DNA of 64,000 bases from Streptomyces venezuelae (GTDB lineage Bacteria > Actinomycetota > Actinomycetes > Streptomycetales > Streptomycetaceae), in contig NZ_CP029191.1 of assembly GCF_008642335.1 (NCBI RefSeq), positions 3,906,001 through 3,970,000 on the forward strand, written 5' to 3'. The notes below the pieces were generated by a model, which had not been told where the DNA came from, searched no databases, and saw only the letters and a list, made by a program, of their open reading frames with translations. Made by a program: the position numbers and the translations under genes. Positions 61,219 to 64,000 of this stretch are shown here, in pieces (the first letter of the stretch is position 1; every line of letters begins with the position of its first letter).

Positions 61219-61938
61219 CTACTCCTCGCCCGCCAGCGTCAGCGAGCGGAGCTTCTGGCCCGCGTACCACGTGGCGGCCGCCGTGACCGCGAGCAGCAGG
61301 ATCGTCCCCGTCGTCAGGCCGACGTCCGAGGTGATCAGATCACCCTTGCCGACCTTCTCGGCCACGGCGAGGGACCACTGCTGGACGCTGAGGGTGCGCG
61401 CTCCGGAGACCAGCGAGCCGAAGAGGGCCTCCCACACCAGGGCGTAGACGAGGCCGAAGACCACGGCGTGCCGGGTGACCGTGCCGAGGAGCAGGAAGAT
61501 CGCGGCGTACGTGATGGAGGCGACGAGGGCCGCGATCGTGTAGGCGACGGCGATCTGCTGGCCGTTGCCGTTGAGGATCATCCCCGCGATGAACGTGGGG
61601 ATCGCGGAGAACGCCATGGTCACGGCGATGGCGACGATCAGCTTGGTGAAGATGATCGCGGGCCGCTTGATGGGCTTGGAGAGCAGGTAGACGACCGAGC
61701 CGTCGTCGATCTCCGGGCCGATCGCGCCCGTGCCCGCGATGACGCCGATGATCGGCACCATCGTGGCGAGCGCGAAGCCGCCGAGGACGTCGACGGCCAC
61801 TTGGTCGTCGGCGCCGCTGAAGCCGCGTACCGCCGCGGAGATGGCGATCAGCAGGACGGGCAGGGCGAAGAGGATGAGTGCCCGGCGGCGGCCGAGCAGG
61901 GCCCGGTAGGTGAGCCGGGCGACAGTGGGGTCGTACAT
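61219..61938 (-). CDS. ABC transporter permease (ABC-2 type)
   Basis: 239 residues from ATG 61938, with GGGAG upstream. Six membrane helices: LILFALPVLLIAISAAV, LGGFALATMVPIIGVIAG, IIFTKLIVAIAVTMAFSAIP, YTIAALVASITYAAIFLLLG, AVVFGLVYALVWEALFG, TTGTILLLAVTAAATWYAG. The motif PEIDDGSVVYLLSKPIKRPA is typical of ABC-2 permeases in which the substrate is unknown. Last gene of the ABC operon. Confidence 0.9.
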   Translation of the reverse strand: MYDPTVARLTYRALLGRRRALILFALPVLLIAISAAVRGFSGADDQVAVDVLGGFALATMVPIIGVIAGTGAIGPEIDDGSVVYLLSKPIKRPAIIFTKLIVAIAVTMAFSAIPTFIAGMILNGNGQQIAVAYTIAALVASITYAAIFLLLGTVTRHAVVFGLVYALVWEALFGSLVSGARTLSVQQWSLAVAEKVGKGDLITSDVGLTTGTILLLAVTAAATWYAGQKLRSLTLAGEE

Positions 61939-61949
61939 GAGGGCTCCCT

Positions 61950-62861
61950 TCAGGCCGCGACGAGGTAGGAGAAGACCGACTCGAGGGACTCGTCCGAGGG
62001 CGAGACCGTCAGGAGCCGGATGCCGTGCTCCCGGGCGACCCGGGGCAGCAGCGTGGTGAACCGCGCGAAATCGACCGCCTGGATGCGCAGGGCGCCCTCC
62101 TTGAGGTCGACTTCGATGCCGGCCGTGGAGGGGTCGGCGATCAGCGCGGCGGCCAGGGCGCGGTCGTCGCTGGAGCGGATCAGGTAGCGGTGGGGCCGGT
62201 CGGTCATGAGCCGGCGGATGCGGCGGAAGTCACCGCTGGCCGCGTGGCGCCCGGCGACGATCACCTCGATGTGCGAGGCCAGTTGCTCGACCTCTTCGAG
62301 GATGTGCGAGGAGAAGAGGACCGTGCGGCCCTGGTCCCCCATGGTCCGCAGGAGCTCCATCAGCTGCATGCGCTGACGCGGGTCCATGCCGTTGAAGGGC
62401 TCGTCGAGCAGCAGCACCGCCGGGTCGTGGACCAGGGCGGACGCCATCTTCACGCGCTGGCGCATGCCCTTGGAGTACGTGGAGATCTTCCGGTCCTGCG
62501 CGTACTCCATCTCGACCGTGGCCAGTGCCTTCTTGGCGGCCCGTTCGTCGAGTCCGTGCAACTCGGCGTTGGCGACGACGAACTCGCGGCCCGTGAGGAA
62601 GTCGTACATGGCCTCCCGCTCGGGGACGATGCCGATGTCCTTGTAGATCTGTTCGTTCCGCCAGATCGGCTTGTCGTCGAGGGTGACGCTGCCGGTGGAG
62701 GGGGCGAGGAAGCCGCCCATCATGTTGATGAGGGTTGATTTGCCCGCGCCGTTCGGGCCGAGGAGGCCCGTGACGCCGGGGCCGATGTTCATGGTGATGT
62801 CGTTGACGGCCACCACGTTCCCGAACCAGCGGGAGGCATGGTCAATATTGATCGTGCTCAC
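61950..62861 (-). CDS. ABC transporter ATP-binding protein
   Basis: 303 residues from GTG 62861 (overlapping the permease stop). Walker A LLGPNGAGKSTLINMM, Q-loop GIVPEREAMYD, signature YSKGMRQRVKMA (SKGMR variant of LSGGQ), Walker B VLLLDEPFNGMD, H-loop FSSHILEEVE. A C-terminal domain of about 80 residues follows, as in ABC-2 exporters. It works with the two permeases beside it. Confidence 0.94.
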   Translation of the reverse strand: MSTINIDHASRWFGNVVAVNDITMNIGPGVTGLLGPNGAGKSTLINMMGGFLAPSTGSVTLDDKPIWRNEQIYKDIGIVPEREAMYDFLTGREFVVANAELHGLDERAAKKALATVEMEYAQDRKISTYSKGMRQRVKMASALVHDPAVLLLDEPFNGMDPRQRMQLMELLRTMGDQGRTVLFSSHILEEVEQLASHIEVIVAGRHAASGDFRRIRRLMTDRPHRYLIRSSDDRALAAALIADPSTAGIEVDLKEGALRIQAVDFARFTTLLPRVAREHGIRLLTVSPSDESLESVFSYLVAA

Positions 62862-63742
62862 AGCCCGACCTTTCGGTAGCGGCGCATCATCGCGCCGTAG
62901 CAGCCCGCGATGAGGCCGAGGACGACGACTACGTAGACGACGCCCACGCCGGACGAGGGGCCTTCCCCTCCGGGGAAGGCGGAGGTCGCGCCGAGGAACG
63001 CGGTCTGGACGCCGTCGATGAGCGTGATCGGCGAGAAGAGCCCGAGCCAGCTGATGGCGTCGGCGCTGCTGTCCTGCGCGAACGCGATGGACTGGACCGT
63101 GGACACCGCTCCGTAGGTGATGGTCAGGACGGCGATGACGGCGGCGATGCCGAAGCCGCGGCGGGGGGTGATCGCCGAGATGACGAGGGCGATGCCGGAG
63201 AAGAGCAGGGAGAGCAGCGCCACGGAGACCAGTCCCTGGGCGAACCCCTTGCTCTGGTCGACGAAGTCGAGCTTGGCGAGAAGCGCCCCTGCGTAGAGCA
63301 CGAGGAGCGGGGCGGCCGTGAGGACGAAGAGGGCGGAGGTCATCGCGGCGAACTTCGCCAGGACGTAGTCACCGCGCTCGATGGGCCGTGAGAAGTAGAG
63401 CGGGACGGTCTTGAAGCGCAGGTCGCGCGACACGGTCTGGGGGGCCTGGGCGGCCAGGAAGAGGCTGATGACGGCCTGCATGACGATGGCGTAGCGCGTG
63501 TAGTCCACGGGGAGGTCGTCGGCCTTGGTGGCCACGGCGACGGCCACCATGATCGCCGCGGGCAGGCACATCACCGCGAAGAGGATCATCGGCAGGACCT
63601 TGGACTTGGCGGAGCGCCCGAGTCCGTACGCGCCGCGCAGGCTCTGCGAGAAGAGCGAGCGGCGGGCGTAGGCGCGGCCGAGGCGGGGGCCGTCGTAGTT
63701 CCGGTAGCCGATGTTGTGGATCTGGGTGGACTCGGTGCTCAT
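62858..63742 (-). CDS. ABC transporter permease (ABC-2 type)
   Basis: 294 residues from ATG 63742, which overlaps the upstream ATPase stop (ATGA). N-terminal GYRNYDGPRLGRAYARRSLF is typical of this permease group. Six helices follow, with QTVSRDLRFKTVPLYFSRPI as the cytoplasmic coupling motif. Second permease of the same exporter system. Confidence 0.91.
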   Translation of the reverse strand: MSTESTQIHNIGYRNYDGPRLGRAYARRSLFSQSLRGAYGLGRSAKSKVLPMILFAVMCLPAAIMVAVAVATKADDLPVDYTRYAIVMQAVISLFLAAQAPQTVSRDLRFKTVPLYFSRPIERGDYVLAKFAAMTSALFVLTAAPLLVLYAGALLAKLDFVDQSKGFAQGLVSVALLSLLFSGIALVISAITPRRGFGIAAVIAVLTITYGAVSTVQSIAFAQDSSADAISWLGLFSPITLIDGVQTAFLGATSAFPGGEGPSSGVGVVYVVVVLGLIAGCYGAMMRRYRKVGL

Positions 63743-64000
63743 CGCGCCCCTCCCTCCTTGTGCGGTGCGGCGGCGGTGGCGGCCTGCTGTGCGGAAGCGG
63801 CCTCCTGTGCGGCGGCGGTGGCGGCCCAGGCGGCCGCGCGCTCGGTCACGGGCTCCTGTTGCGGCTCGTCCTTGAAGACCTCCGCGATGTGGTGCCTGCG
63901 CTGTTCCATGCGGACCAGGCCGAGGCCGAGGTCGGCGACGAGGTCGCGCACGATGTCGTACGTCTCCTCGCCCTCCGCGGTGAGCAGGATCGTGTGCCCG
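63739..64000 (-). CDS. ABC transporter ATP-binding protein, C-terminal part only
   Basis: About 86 residues visible, frame open at the window edge. GHTILLTAEGEETYDIVRDL and LGLVRMEQRRHHIAEVF match the C-terminal regulatory domain of ABC-2 ATPases (the last part reads like the family's ESLEEVF box). A long Gln/Ala-rich tail (about 40 residues) ends the protein. It is probably the first or an early gene of the operon, pairing with the downstream permease. Confidence 0.75.
   Translation of the reverse strand, partial: GHTILLTAEGEETYDIVRDLVADLGLGLVRMEQRRHHIAEVFKDEPQQEPVTERAAAWAATAAAQEAASAQQAATAAAPHKEGGAR

Overview
The window is high-GC actinobacterial DNA and almost certainly comes from a Streptomyces chromosome. 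Codon use is strongly GC-biased, GTG starts and 4-base GTGA/ATGA overlaps are frequent, and it carries Streptomyces-type genes: a subtilisin-inhibitor-like protein, a SigE-family ECF factor, RsbW-like ATPases, a SpoIIE-type phosphatase, the DtpA/Sco/PCuAC copper cluster and pheA-serS. From memory the gene order resembles the core of the S. coelicolor chromosome a short distance from oriC. I could not check this by search.

Layout. 1-5557 (minus): a two-component system (regulator, then kinase) coupled to two membrane glycosyltransferases; the last runs off the left edge. 5645-8323: amidohydrolase, antibiotic-biosynthesis-type monooxygenase, DUF2797 protein, tRNA-Arg(ACG) and tRNA-Ser(GCT) with their terminators. 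8517-16915: SSI-like inhibitor, a 1449-residue PAS pseudo-kinase with two degenerate receiver domains, acyl-CoA synthetase, ECF sigma factor and a secreted DUF1906 protein. 16968-22116 (minus): a tightly coupled five-gene operon (two acyl-CoA dehydrogenases, MaoC-OB protein, MaoC, thiolase-like lipid-transfer protein) that matches the mycobacterial igr (ChsE/ChsH/Ltp2) steroid side-chain module. 22313-23992: a small secreted protein, a primase-polymerase-like protein and a terminator.

24020-38556 is a 14.5-kb actinomycete integrative and conjugative element (AICE) in the 3' half of tRNA-Ser(TGA), bounded by perfect 58-bp repeats. It carries an unknown low-GC gene, a P-loop kinase and a GntR (KorSA-like) repressor on the left. 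A long rightward transfer operon follows, with a Pycsar-effector-like membrane protein, a DUF2637 protein, a PAPS-reductase-like protein and an FtsK/TraB-type translocase. Next come prim-pol and AAA replication genes, an excisionase and a tyrosine integrase. Three repeat families inside it (paired arm sites, GGGGAGGC octamers after the translocase, GTAGCG hexamers before the excisionase) look like the cis sites for integration, transfer and replication/excision.

38647-50701: HtrA-like protease, glycerophosphodiesterase, RsbW-like ATPases, SEC-C protein, a second chromosomal primase-like pseudo-enzyme, GAF/PP2C phosphatase, aminopeptidase P, and a divergent AhpD-like/MocR pair. 50954-57283: a copper-handling cluster (Met/His-rich membrane protein, YcnI, Sco, PCuAC, CopCD, DtpA) that probably loads copper into extracytoplasmic oxidases. 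57343-60925: pheA, a DnaA-box-rich 548-bp intergenic region, serS and a HAD phosphatase. 61219-64000 (minus): an ABC exporter operon, with the first gene cut by the window edge.
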